Assembly (NCBI RefSeq): GCF_001027285.1 | Contig: NZ_CP011509.1 | Span: forward strand, 9,324,501-9,388,500 | Direction: 5' to 3' | Origin: Archangium gephyra | Lineage (GTDB): Bacteria > Myxococcota > Myxococcia > Myxococcales > Myxococcaceae | DNA: 64,000 nucleotides | In this document: piece by piece, positions 50,045-58,863 of the stretch | How the letters are laid out: each line of letters begins with the position of its first letter | Numbering within the stretch: the stretch's first letter is position 1 | Notes under the pieces: model-generated | What the model saw: the letters and a program-made list of their open reading frames with translations, nothing else | Database searches by the model: none | Told to the model about the DNA's origin: nothing | Program-made: the position numbers and the translations under genes

Positions 50045-50078
50045 CCCTCACCCCGTCCCTCTCCCGAGGGGAGAGGGG
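50045..50078. repeat. Dispersed palindromic repeat, copy A
   Basis: CCCTCACCCCGTCCCTCTCC with the following CGAGGGGAGAGGGG forms a hairpin (CCCTCTCCC with GGGAGAGGG). The same element occurs in the opposite orientation at 58803-58837. It borders the 13-base tandem repeat. Confidence 0.7.
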
Positions 50079-50204
50079 TGGTTCTCAGGGGTGGTTCTCA
50101 GGGGTGGTTCTCAGGGGTGGTTCTCAGGGGTGGTTCTCAGGGGTGGTTCTCAGGGGTGGTTCTCAGGGGTGGTTCTCAGGGGTGGTTCTCAGGGGTGGTT
50201 CTCA
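50075..50204 (+). repeat. Ten tandem copies of a 13-base unit
   Basis: GGGGTGGTTCTCA repeated ten times without spacers, bordered by the dispersed palindrome. It lies between the start of the zinc-ribbon gene and the stop of the DUF1028 gene. The unit length of 13 means all three frames are read in turn, so it is not part of a real coding sequence. It is a probable slippage or phase-variable tract. Confidence 0.9.
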
Positions 50205-50233
50205 GGGGTACTCCACACCGGGCTTTCGATGGC

Positions 50234-51217
50234 TCAGCGCGTGGGGCCCAGGAGCTTCGTCATCAGCTTCGGGTCCTCCGGCAGCAGCCCCGACTTCGGC
50301 AGCCGCTTGAGCAACTCCTTCCAGCGTGGGTCCGCCTTGTACGTCTTCTGGAGCAGGGGCACCGCCTCGTCCACCTTCCCCACGTTGACGAGCGACACCG
50401 CGTGCCAGAACACCATCTCCGCGTTGCCCGGCGCCAACGCCTCCGCCTCCGAGTAGGCCTTCAGCGCCGCCTGCGTGTCGTTGCGCTCGATGGCCAGGTC
50501 CCCCTCGTTCATGAAGTTGTACGCCCGCTGCAGCGTCACCAGCCGGCGCAGCTCCTTGAGCGGGGCCGGGTGGTCATCCACCCGCAGGTCGAACTTCCGG
50601 TCCGCCCACGGCCGCCCCGAGGCCTTACCCGACACCACGATGAGCGCCGCCGACTGCTTGCCCCGGATGTCGCCCCCCTGCGCCTCCGCCGCCTCGAGCG
50701 CCGCCAGCATCCGCTCGGCCAGGTCCCCCTTCGCCTCCCGGTAGGCCTTGGCCATCGCCGGCCACACCGTGTCCTTCTCCATCATGTTGGCCTGCACCGA
50801 GAAGTTCTCCCCCACGATGTGGCCCGCCGCCACGATGCACTTCTCCCCCGTGTGCGCCACCACCCGGCCCTGCGCGTCGATCATCCCCACCTGCCGCACC
50901 TGGCTCGCCGAGTCCGCCGCCAGCAGCCCCGCCAGTGACTGGGGCGCACTGCGGCCCGCGCGCATCAGCTCCAGCCCGAGCTTCCCGTAGGACGGATCCA
51001 CGAAGGACTGGGTGGCCACCGCGCCCACGCCCGCCTCGGCCCAGGGCACCGTCGAGCCCACCGAGAACCAGTGGGACTGCACCGCCACGCCCAGCTCCCC
51101 CGTCTCCGGATCCCTCGCGACGATGGAGTAGGTGTGCACGGGCCGCTTGGGCACGGGAGCCGGCTCCGCGGCGAGCGCGGGCACGGCGAGCAGGGTGAGC
51201 AGCAGGATGGAACGCAC
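50234..51217 (-). CDS. DUF1028 protein with TPR tail
   Basis: 327 residues from the GTG at 51217, which has GGAGG seven bases before it and begins a signal peptide (MRSILLLTLLAVPALAAEP); a longer upstream frame has no support. Residues 30-235 are DUF1028 (HTYSIVARDPETGELGVAVQ; GVGAVATQSFVDPSYGKLGL), an Ntn-hydrolase-like fold of unknown substrate. The last 85 residues hold TPR-like units (EAEALAPGNAEMVFWHAVSL). Some members of the family have an N-terminal peptidoglycan-binding part, which is missing here. Confidence 0.85.
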   Translation of the reverse strand: MRSILLLTLLAVPALAAEPAPVPKRPVHTYSIVARDPETGELGVAVQSHWFSVGSTVPWAEAGVGAVATQSFVDPSYGKLGLELMRAGRSAPQSLAGLLAADSASQVRQVGMIDAQGRVVAHTGEKCIVAAGHIVGENFSVQANMMEKDTVWPAMAKAYREAKGDLAERMLAALEAAEAQGGDIRGKQSAALIVVSGKASGRPWADRKFDLRVDDHPAPLKELRRLVTLQRAYNFMNEGDLAIERNDTQAALKAYSEAEALAPGNAEMVFWHAVSLVNVGKVDEAVPLLQKTYKADPRWKELLKRLPKSGLLPEDPKLMTKLLGPTR

Positions 51218-51381
51218 GATGAAGCCTCCAGGGAAGGGGCCGCGAGACTGAGCGAGCGGGCGGCCAGCCGCAAGCGCTCTCCTGCCCCCAGCCCTCCAGC
51301 GAGCGGCCAGGAAGCCGCCCCAGTGAGGCGCGTCCCAGGTCCCTACCTTCTCTGAAGATTCCAACCCGCAAGGAGCCAACC

Positions 51382-51606
51382 ATGCGCCACATGCCCTACG
51401 AGCGGATGTCCATCAGCGACGGGCCCGAAGACTCTCCCAATGTCCCCGACCGGGAGGCCCCCGAGGAGAAGGAGAACGGGCCCAAGCGCACGCCCAACGC
51501 CGCCGAGGGCACCGACGGCGAGGAGCGCCGCATGCCCCAGGCCGAGCCCGGCCCCACGCCCGGCTCCGCCGAGGGGGGTGCTTTCGACGAGCCCTCGCGG
51601 CATTGA
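51382..51606 (+). CDS. Small hydrophilic protein, disordered
   Basis: 74 residues; AAGGAG is nine bases before the ATG. Rich in Glu, Pro, Gly, Asp and Ala with no structure (SISDGPEDSPNVPDREAPEE), acidic. No family recognised. It ends 28 bases before the pseudouridine synthase start and may share its transcript. Confidence 0.5.
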   Translation: MRHMPYERMSISDGPEDSPNVPDREAPEEKENGPKRTPNAAEGTDGEERRMPQAEPGPTPGSAEGGAFDEPSRH

Positions 51607-51634
51607 CTCGCGGCCGTTACAGTGGCCTGGAGCC

Positions 51635-52447
51635 ATGAACCGCAAGCCCCCCGCCCGCCGCTCCCCGCCTCCCTCCTCCAACAAGCACACCCACCCCGGG
51701 CGCTGGGAGGGCAAGGCCAAGCCGGACTGGATCGCCCGCGCGCTCGCGCGGGCCGGGGTGCTGCCCCAGGAGGAGGCCGAGGCCGCCATCAAGGCCGGCC
51801 GGGTCTCGATGAACGGGAAGGTGGTGAAGCAGCCCCTCGCCCCCGTCCTGCCTGGAGCCGCCGTGCGCGTGGACGGGTTGCCCGTGTCACTCGAGGCGCC
51901 CACCCGCGTCCTCGCCTTCCACAAGCCCGCCGAGCTGCTCACCTCCACGGTGGGCCAGCATCGGGTGGGCACCGTCTATGACGTGCTCCTGCCCCAGTTG
52001 CCCCAGGAGCTGGCCGGCTTCACCTGGCACGCGGTGGGGCGGCTGGACCGGGGCACCACCGGGCTGCTCCTCTTCACCAATGACGACAAGCTGGTGACGC
52101 ACGCGACGTCCCCCGAGACGCACCTCACCAAGCGCTACGTGGCCACCGTCTTCAGCGAGGCGGACGAGGAGAAGGTGGAGCCGCTGCGCCACGGCGTGCA
52201 GTTGGAAGACGGCCCCGCCCGGCCCGCGAAGGTGCGGCTGCGCGACGCGCACACCGTGGAGGTCACCGTCACCGAGGGCCGCAACCACCAGGTGAAGCGG
52301 ATGCTGGGCGCGGTGGGGCTGCCCGTCCGGGCCCTGCACCGCGAGGCCGTGGGCGGCGTGGAGCTGGACGTGCCCGAGGGCTCCTTCCGGCTCCTCACCG
52401 ACGCCGAGGTCGCCGAGGGCCTCCGCTATACCCCCGGCAAGGCGTGA
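51635..52447 (+). CDS. RsuA/RluB/RluF-family pseudouridine synthase
   Basis: 270 residues from the ATG at 51635. S4 domain near the N-terminus (WIARALARAGVLPQEEAEAA), linker, then the catalytic domain with VGRLDRGTTGLLLFTNDDKL, whose Asp is the nucleophile, KRYVATV and the EGRNHQVKRMLGAVGLPV motif. The family modifies 16S (RsuA) or 23S (RluB, RluF) rRNA; this length and the S4 domain fit that group. The exact uridine is not decided. A basic, Pro/Arg-rich start of 30 residues precedes S4. Confidence 0.9.
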   Translation: MNRKPPARRSPPPSSNKHTHPGRWEGKAKPDWIARALARAGVLPQEEAEAAIKAGRVSMNGKVVKQPLAPVLPGAAVRVDGLPVSLEAPTRVLAFHKPAELLTSTVGQHRVGTVYDVLLPQLPQELAGFTWHAVGRLDRGTTGLLLFTNDDKLVTHATSPETHLTKRYVATVFSEADEEKVEPLRHGVQLEDGPARPAKVRLRDAHTVEVTVTEGRNHQVKRMLGAVGLPVRALHREAVGGVELDVPEGSFRLLTDAEVAEGLRYTPGKA

Positions 52448-52459
52448 AGGGCCTGCCGC

Positions 52460-52759
52460 TCAGGACTGCCGCTTCAAGCTGCCCACGGTGAGCCCCGCCT
52501 GGCGCGGCTGCTCCCGGTTGATCTCATCGGCACGCGCCCGGGCCAGCTGTGGCGCGTTGGAAGGCGTGCCCGTCCCCTTCCCCGCGGCCCCACCGAGCAG
52601 CTGTTGAATCCGGGCCCAGCGCGCCTTCTCATCGGCCATGAGGCGCTTGAGCTCCTCGCGGGCCGTGGCGTCCGGGAGCGTCTCGGCCGCGGCGGTGACC
52701 CGATCCAGGAAGGGCATCAAGTAGCCGATATCCCTGTCGAAACCAGCGGGCTGAGCCAT
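52460..52759 (-). CDS. Small protein of unknown function
   Basis: 99 residues, no signal peptide. Two or three helices ([40 protein letters not shown]), then a flexible Gly/Thr/Pro tail. Convergent with the pseudouridine synthase, 13 bases between stops. No family recognised. Confidence 0.5.
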   Translation of the reverse strand: MAQPAGFDRDIGYLMPFLDRVTAAAETLPDATAREELKRLMADEKARWARIQQLLGGAAGKGTGTPSNAPQLARARADEINREQPRQAGLTVGSLKRQS

Positions 52760-53085
52760 GTGCGTCCTCCTCGGGTGGGGGAAGAGACCCCGTCCCCCCT
52801 TCCTACCTCACCGGACGGCCGTCCGGGCGCCTCTTCCCACCGTCCTCCCCGGAAATCCGCCTGGGAGACAGAAGCTTTCGGGAAGCCTGGGGGTTATCAA
52901 CGTCCGAGTGTAGGCGGGGCTCCTCCAGCAGCCCAGCACCCAGGGGGGCTTCCCCTTGGGCCTCGGAGGGAGTAGACGGCTCCCCGGCTAAATGCCGATT
53001 TGGCTGGAAACTTCAAGCGCCGGGAAGTAAGGGCGCCCCCTGCCCTGTTCTCGCAGGACTTCAATCAGCAGAAGGACCGACCCTC
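52760..53085. other. Intergenic region before fusA
   Basis: About 325 bases. The left end belongs to the divergent small gene. AAGGA lies ten bases before the fusA GTG. No clear promoter boxes, palindromes or small gene could be settled, but fusA expression must start within this stretch. Confidence 0.5.
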
Positions 53086-55200
53086 GTGGCCTCCCAAGTT
53101 CCCATCGAAAAGGTTCGTAACATCGGTATCTCCGCCCACATCGACTCGGGCAAGACGACGCTCTCCGAGCGCATCCTCTTCTATACCGGCCGCATCCACG
53201 AGATCCATGAGGTGCGTGGCAAGGACGGCGTGGGCGCGAAGATGGACTCGATGGATCTGGAGCGTGAGAAGGGCATCACGATCCAGTCTGCCGCCACGTA
53301 CGCCATGTGGGGCGAGTACAACATCAACCTGATCGACACCCCGGGACACGTTGACTTCACCATCGAGGTGGAGCGCTCCCTGCGCGTGCTCGACGGCGCC
53401 ATCCTGGTGCTCTGCTCGGTGTCCGGCGTTCAGTCCCAGTCCATCACGGTGGACCGGCAGATGAAGCGCTACAAGGTTCCCCGCATCGCGTTCGTCAACA
53501 AGATGGACCGCGCGGGCGCCAACTATGAGCGCGTGGCCGCCCAGCTGAAGGAGAAGCTGGGTCACCACCCCGTGCGCCTCCAGGTTCCGATCGGCGCCGA
53601 GGACCGCTTCCAGGGCCTCATCGACCTCATCCAGATGAAGGCGTTCTACTTCGATGGTGAGAGCGGCGAGACCATCCGCGAGGAGGCCATCCCCGCCGAG
53701 TACGCCGAGAAGGCCAAGGCCGACCGCCTGGAGATGATCGAGAAGGTCGCCGAGGTGGACGACACCCTGGGCGAGCTCTTCCTGGCTGACGCCGCCATCA
53801 ACAACGAGCAGATCATGGCCGCGGTCCGCCGCGCCACGATCGCGCTCAAGATGACGCCCGTCATGTGCGGCTCCGCCTACAAGAACAAGGGCGTGCAGCT
53901 GCTGCTCAACGCCATCTGCTCGTTCCTGCCCAACCCGGCGGAGATCACCAACGAGGCGCTGGACCAGAAGAACGGCGAGGCGAAGGTCATCCTCGAGTCC
54001 AACCCGGACAAGCCCTTCGTCGGTCTGGCGTTCAAGCTGGAAGACGGCCGCTACGGTCAGCTCACCTACATGCGCATCTACCAGGGCAAGGTGAGCAAGG
54101 GTGACTTCATCGTCAACCAGGCCAACCAGAAGAAGGTCAAGGTCCCGCGCCTCGTTCGCATGCACTCGAACGAGATGAACGACATCAACGACGCGCGTGC
54201 CGGTGACATCGTCGCCCTGTTCGGCGTCGAGTGCGCCTCCGGCGACACGTTCACCGACGGCACCGTGCAGTACACGATGACGTCCATGTTCGTGCCGGAC
54301 GCCGTCATCTCGCTCGCGGTGAGCCCGAAGAACCGCGACGCCCAGGCCAACTTCTCCAAGGCCCTCAACCGCTTCACCAAGGAAGACCCCACCTTCCGCG
54401 TGAACCGGGACGAGGAGTCCGGCCAGACGATCATCCGCGGCATGGGTGAGCTGCACCTGGAGATCTACATCGAGCGCATGAAGCGCGAGTACAACTGCGA
54501 GGTGGTCGCCGGTAAGCCGCAGGTGGCCTACCGCGAGACGATCTCCCAGAAGGGCGAGTTCTACTACACGCACAAGAAGCAGACGGGTGGCTCCGGCCAG
54601 TTCGCCCGCGTGTGCGGCTACGTGGAGCCCCTGCCGGCCGACGCCGTGCAGCAGTACGAGTTCGTGGACGACATCGTGGGCGGCTCCATCCCCCGCGAGT
54701 TCATCCCCGCGTGCGACAAGGGCTTCCAGGAGGCCATCAAGAAGGGCTCGCTCATCGGCTTCCCCGTGGTGGGTGTGCGCGTGGTCATCAACGACGGCGC
54801 CTTCCACGCGGTGGACTCGTCCGAGCAGGCGTTCAAGACGGCCGCCATCATGGGCTTCCGCGAGGGCTACGCGGCCGCCAAGCCGATCATCCTCGAGCCG
54901 ATGATGAAGGTGGAGGTCCAGGCTCCCGAGGACTTCCAGGGCTCCGTCGTCGGTCAGATCAACCAGCGCCGTGGCACCATCCTCGAGTCGGGAACGGCCG
55001 AGGGTTACGTGACGGTGGTGGCCGAGGTGCCGCTGAACACCATGTTCGGCTACTCCACGGACCTCCGCTCGGCCACCCAGGGCAAGGGCGAGTTCACCAT
55101 GGAGTTCGCCAAGTACTCGCCGGTGCCGCGCAACGAGGCCGAGGCCCTGATGGCGCAGTACAAGGAGAAGCAGGCCGCCGAGCAGGCCGCGCGCAAGTAG
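53086..55200 (+). CDS. fusA: Elongation factor G, spd/mitochondrial EF-G1 type
   Basis: 704 residues with a GTG start. G1 motif [20 protein letters not shown], then [19 protein letters not shown] and [20 protein letters not shown] and [15 protein letters not shown] and the DSMDLE segment are the features of the EF-G1 subfamily shared by spirochaetes, planctomycetes, deltaproteobacteria and mitochondria, in contrast to the HIDAGKTT of ordinary bacterial EF-G. In that group one EF-G works in translocation and a second in ribosome recycling, so a second EF-G is expected elsewhere in this genome. The gene stands alone, not in a str operon. Confidence 0.96.
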   Translation: MASQVPIEKVRNIGISAHIDSGKTTLSERILFYTGRIHEIHEVRGKDGVGAKMDSMDLEREKGITIQSAATYAMWGEYNINLIDTPGHVDFTIEVERSLRVLDGAILVLCSVSGVQSQSITVDRQMKRYKVPRIAFVNKMDRAGANYERVAAQLKEKLGHHPVRLQVPIGAEDRFQGLIDLIQMKAFYFDGESGETIREEAIPAEYAEKAKADRLEMIEKVAEVDDTLGELFLADAAINNEQIMAAVRRATIALKMTPVMCGSAYKNKGVQLLLNAICSFLPNPAEITNEALDQKNGEAKVILESNPDKPFVGLAFKLEDGRYGQLTYMRIYQGKVSKGDFIVNQANQKKVKVPRLVRMHSNEMNDINDARAGDIVALFGVECASGDTFTDGTVQYTMTSMFVPDAVISLAVSPKNRDAQANFSKALNRFTKEDPTFRVNRDEESGQTIIRGMGELHLEIYIERMKREYNCEVVAGKPQVAYRETISQKGEFYYTHKKQTGGSGQFARVCGYVEPLPADAVQQYEFVDDIVGGSIPREFIPACDKGFQEAIKKGSLIGFPVVGVRVVINDGAFHAVDSSEQAFKTAAIMGFREGYAAAKPIILEPMMKVEVQAPEDFQGSVVGQINQRRGTILESGTAEGYVTVVAEVPLNTMFGYSTDLRSATQGKGEFTMEFAKYSPVPRNEAEALMAQYKEKQAAEQAARK

Positions 55201-55240
55201 TTTTGCGCCGCACGGCCTGACAGTTCCAGGCTGTTGAAGG

Positions 55241-55274
55241 AAGGCGCCTCCCCCGGGGGCGCCTTCTTTGTTTT
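55241..55274 (+). terminator. Terminator of fusA
   Basis: AAGGCGCC and GGCGCCTT stem with a TCCCCCGGG loop, followed by CTTTGTTTT, 40 bases after the stop. Confidence 0.9.
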
Positions 55275-55335
55275 CGGGCCCGCTGGCGATTCGCGTCGCG
55301 GGCCCCCCGGGGACCATCCCCACTCACGAGAACAC

Positions 55336-56799
55336 ATGACTTTCGAAGACCTGAAGCTTGCCGAGCCCCTGCAGCGCGCCGTGAAGGCCGAGGGCTACAC
55401 CATCCCCACGCCCATCCAGCAGCAGGCCATCCCCCACGTGCTGGAGGGCAAGGACGTGCTCGGCTGCGCGCAGACGGGTACCGGCAAGACGGCGGCGTTC
55501 ACGCTGCCCATCCTCCAGCGGCTCTCCGTGGGCCGCCCGCCGCCGCCCGCCCGCGGCCGCCCCATCCGCGCGCTCGTGCTCAGCCCCACCCGGGAGCTGG
55601 CCGCACAGATCGGTGAGAGCATCCGCGCCTACGGGCGCTTCACCGGCATCACCTCCGCCGTCATCTTCGGCGGCGTGGGCCAGAACGCCCAGGAGCAGTC
55701 GCTCAAGCAGGGCGTGGACATCCTCGTGGCCACCCCCGGCCGCCTGTTGGACCTGATGCAGCAGGGCTTCGTGTCCTACAAGTCGCTCGAGGTGTTCGTC
55801 CTCGACGAGGCGGACCGGATGCTGGACATGGGCTTCATCCATGACGTGAAGCGCGTGATCGCCGCGCTGCCCAAGAAGCGGCAGACGCTCTTCTTCTCGG
55901 CCACCATGCCGCCGGAGATCCAGGGGCTGGCCAACAGCATCCTGACCAATCCGGTGCGGGTGGAGGTGGCGCCGGTGGCCACCACCGCGGAGACGATCGA
56001 CCAGCGCCTGTACTTCGTGGAGAAGGAGCAGAAGCGCGGGCTGCTGGTGCACCTGCTGCAGACGGACAAGGCCATCCAGCGCGTGCTCGTCTTCACGCGC
56101 ACCAAGCACGGGGCGAACCGCGTGGCCAAGCAGCTGGAGGCCGCGGGCATCGGCGCCGAGCCCATCCACGGCAACAAGAGCCAGAACGCGCGCGAGCGGG
56201 CGCTGGCGGCCTTCAAGTCCGGCACCTGCCGGGTGCTGGTGGCCACGGACATCGCCGCGCGGGGCATCGACATCGACGGCATCACCCACGTCATCAACTT
56301 CGATCTGCCCAACGTGCCCGAGACGTACGTGCACCGCATCGGCCGCACGGGCCGCGCGGGCGCCGCGGGCATCGCCCTCTCCTTCTGCGACTCCGAGGAG
56401 CGCGCGTACCTGAAGGACATCGAGCGCACCATCCGCCGGCGCGTGCCGGTGATGGAGGCGCAGGCGTACCGCTCGAACCTGCCGCCCCCCGCCGAGGGCG
56501 CGCTCGATGCGGCACCGGCCCGGGCGCAGCAGAGCCCCCGTCCGCCGCAGGGACAGTTCCGGGGCGAGCGCCGGGACGGCGGACGCCGCGACGGCAACGG
56601 CGGTGGACGCGGCCGCCGGGGTGGTGGCGGTGGCGGTGGTGGCCGCGGCGCGAACGCGGGAGGCTCCCGCGGCTCGGAGTCGGCACGTCCGCCTCGGAGC
56701 GACCGTCCAGCCACCCAGCAGGCCCAGCGCCCCTCGGCGCCGGCCCCTGCCGCACCGGCCGCCGTTTCCCAGAGGCCTCGCGCGCCCAAGTGGTTGTAA
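55336..56799 (+). CDS. DEAD-box RNA helicase, RhlE-like, with RGG tail
   Basis: 487 residues from the ATG at 55336. Q motif TPIQQQA, motif I AQTGTGKT, Ia [47 protein letters not shown] and [26 protein letters not shown]. After about residue 370 the tail is Arg/Gly/Pro-rich with RGG-like repeats ([20 protein letters not shown]), which can bind RNA and condense. RhlE-type helicases act in ribosome assembly and RNA decay. Confidence 0.92.
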   Translation: MTFEDLKLAEPLQRAVKAEGYTIPTPIQQQAIPHVLEGKDVLGCAQTGTGKTAAFTLPILQRLSVGRPPPPARGRPIRALVLSPTRELAAQIGESIRAYGRFTGITSAVIFGGVGQNAQEQSLKQGVDILVATPGRLLDLMQQGFVSYKSLEVFVLDEADRMLDMGFIHDVKRVIAALPKKRQTLFFSATMPPEIQGLANSILTNPVRVEVAPVATTAETIDQRLYFVEKEQKRGLLVHLLQTDKAIQRVLVFTRTKHGANRVAKQLEAAGIGAEPIHGNKSQNARERALAAFKSGTCRVLVATDIAARGIDIDGITHVINFDLPNVPETYVHRIGRTGRAGAAGIALSFCDSEERAYLKDIERTIRRRVPVMEAQAYRSNLPPPAEGALDAAPARAQQSPRPPQGQFRGERRDGGRRDGNGGGRGRRGGGGGGGGRGANAGGSRGSESARPPRSDRPATQQAQRPSAPAPAAPAAVSQRPRAPKWL

Positions 56800-56845
56800 G
56801 AAGCGCCCGCGACGAGAACCTCCGCATTTCCGATAAGAGGAACCC

Positions 56846-58771
56846 TTGACCCTGCTCCGCGCCGCCGACGTCCAACTGTCCTTCGGCAGCCGTACCGTCT
56901 TCCAGGGCCTGACGCTCACCATCGAAGAAGGTGAGCGCGTGGGCCTGGTGGGAGTGAACGGCTCCGGCAAGTCCTCGCTGATGAAGATATTGGCGGGGGT
57001 GGCGCGCGCGGACGCGGGGGAGTTGCAGCTGCGCCGGGGCGCTCGCGTCACCTACCTGCCGCAGGAGCCCGAGTTCGCTCCCGGCGCCACGGTGGCCTCG
57101 GAGCTGAGCGTGGCCCAGGGTCCCCTCCGGGATGCGCTGGCCACGCACGCCGAGCTCATCCGCCGCATGGAGTCCACCCCCGCCGACGCGCAGGGCAAGC
57201 TCATGGAGCAGCTCTCGGCGCTGTCGGACAAGATCGAGCAACTGGGCGGCTGGGACACCGAGCACCACGCGAAGACGTTGCTGGACCGGCTCGGTGTGAA
57301 GGACTGGGACCGGCCCGTGGCCGAGCTGTCCGGCGGCCTGCGCAAGCGGGTGGCCATCGCCCGTGCGCTGCTGACGCGGCCGGACATGCTGATGCTGGAC
57401 GAGCCCACCAACCACCTGGACGCGGACACGGTGGACTGGCTGGAAGAGGAGCTGGACAAGCTTCCCGGCTCGCTGCTGCTGGTGACGCACGACCGCTACT
57501 TCCTGGACGGGTTGGTGGATCGGATGGTGGAGATCCAGCCCGGAGAGGGCGTCGTCTCGTACCCGGGCAACTACGAGGCGTACGTGGAGCAGAAGCTGGT
57601 GGCGCAGGAGAACGCGGCCACCGCCCAGCACAAGCGCGAGCGCTGGATTGCCCAGGAAGTGGCGTGGCTGCGCAAGGGCCCGGAAGCGCGGCGCACCAAG
57701 AGCAAGGCGCGCATCGAGCGGGCGCGCAAGCTGATGGAGGAGAAGGGCTTCCAGCGGCCGAAGGTGGCGGGGCTCCAGGTGATGCAGGCGCCCCGGCTGG
57801 GCCACACCGTCATCGAGGCCGAGGGCGTCCACAAGTCCTACGGCGAGCGCAAGGTGCTCAAGGGCGTCAACCTGATGCTCCAGCGCGGCGAGCGCGTGGG
57901 CCTCGTGGGGCCCAATGGCGTGGGCAAGACGACCTTCCTGCGCGTGCTGCTCGGCGAGCTGCCTCCGGACTCCGGCAAGGTGGTCATCGGCAAGAACACG
58001 AAGGTCGCCTACTACGACCAGACCCGGGCCTCGCTGGATCCGGAGCAGACGGTGTACGAGGCGGCCTCGCCGCGCGGGGACGACTGGGTGGAACTGGGCG
58101 ACCAGCGCGTGGCGCTGCGCGACTACCTGGATGACCTGCTCTTCCCCGTGCCCATGCAGCGCATGAAGGTGAAGGCGCTGTCGGGTGGCGAGCGCAACCG
58201 CCTGCTGCTCGCGCGGCTCTTCCTGGAGGGCGCCAACGTCCTCGTGCTGGACGAGCCGACGAACGACCTGGACATCGTCACGCTGAACATCCTCGAGGGG
58301 CTGCTGCTCAACTTCACCGGCAGCGTGCTGCTGGTGACGCACGACCGGTACTTCCTCGACAAGGTGGCCACCTCCATCCTCGCCTTCGAGGGCGACGGCA
58401 AGGTGGTGCGCTACGAGGGCAACTTCGCGATGTACCGGCGGCTGAAGGAGCAGGCCCAGGCCCGTGCCGCGGCCGCCCCTGCCTCCACGGCGAAGAAGGC
58501 CGAGCCCGCCCCAACGGCCGAGCCGAAGCAGGCTCGCAAGCCGGGCAAGCTCTCGTACAAGGAGCAGCGCGAGCTGGACGGGATGGAGGCGGCCATCGAG
58601 GCCGCGGAGACGCGCAAGGCCGAGCTGGAAGCGCAGCTCGTGGATCCCAGCGTCTACTCCAGCGCCTCCAAGGCGGCCGAGGTGCAGAAGGAGCTGGGCG
58701 TGACGGCGGCCGAGGTGGAGCGCCTCTATACGCGCTGGCAGGAACTCCAGAACCTGGCCGCCGGTTCCTGA
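56846..58771 (+). CDS. uup: ABC-F ATPase, Uup type
   Basis: 641 residues; TTG start preceded by GAGG. Two ATP-binding domains: GVNGSGKSS with LSGGLRKRVAIARALL, and GPNGVGKTT with LSGGERNRLLLARLFL. There is an inter-domain linker, and after about residue 535 an Ala/Pro stretch and a C-terminal coiled coil (LSYKEQRELDGMEAAIEAAE), the Uup mark. ABC-F proteins act on the ribosome; Uup also binds DNA. CCGATAA just upstream is not thought to be a promoter. Confidence 0.9.
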   Translation: MTLLRAADVQLSFGSRTVFQGLTLTIEEGERVGLVGVNGSGKSSLMKILAGVARADAGELQLRRGARVTYLPQEPEFAPGATVASELSVAQGPLRDALATHAELIRRMESTPADAQGKLMEQLSALSDKIEQLGGWDTEHHAKTLLDRLGVKDWDRPVAELSGGLRKRVAIARALLTRPDMLMLDEPTNHLDADTVDWLEEELDKLPGSLLLVTHDRYFLDGLVDRMVEIQPGEGVVSYPGNYEAYVEQKLVAQENAATAQHKRERWIAQEVAWLRKGPEARRTKSKARIERARKLMEEKGFQRPKVAGLQVMQAPRLGHTVIEAEGVHKSYGERKVLKGVNLMLQRGERVGLVGPNGVGKTTFLRVLLGELPPDSGKVVIGKNTKVAYYDQTRASLDPEQTVYEAASPRGDDWVELGDQRVALRDYLDDLLFPVPMQRMKVKALSGGERNRLLLARLFLEGANVLVLDEPTNDLDIVTLNILEGLLLNFTGSVLLVTHDRYFLDKVATSILAFEGDGKVVRYEGNFAMYRRLKEQAQARAAAAPASTAKKAEPAPTAEPKQARKPGKLSYKEQRELDGMEAAIEAAETRKAELEAQLVDPSVYSSASKAAEVQKELGVTAAEVERLYTRWQELQNLAAGS

Positions 58772-58802
58772 GCACCAGGAAACCCAATTTTGAGTGCAAC
58801 AA

Positions 58803-58837
58803 CCCTCTCCCCCTGGGAGAGGGACAGGGTGAGGGTC
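58803..58837. repeat. Dispersed palindromic repeat, copy B
   Basis: CCCTCTCCCCCTGGGAGAGGG with CAGGGTGAGGG after it; same element as 50045-50078, inverted. It is between the two ABC-F genes and may stop or reduce read-through. Confidence 0.7.
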
Positions 58838-58863
58838 AACCGCTCGCCCCCATCTGAGGTCCC

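Noticed and set aside
50075-50204. CRISPR array
   Set aside because: Units of 13 bases follow without spacers, and no cas gene is near.
50078-50938. A plus-strand protein of repeated SQGWFSGVVLRGG units
   Set aside because: It is the translation of the 13-base tandem repeat running into the DUF1028 gene on the other strand; no start signal and no matching domain.
56830-56836. CCGATAA before the uup gene as a sigma-28-like promoter
   Set aside because: No AACT-type box at the right distance upstream and only about ten bases to the start codon, so it is taken as chance.
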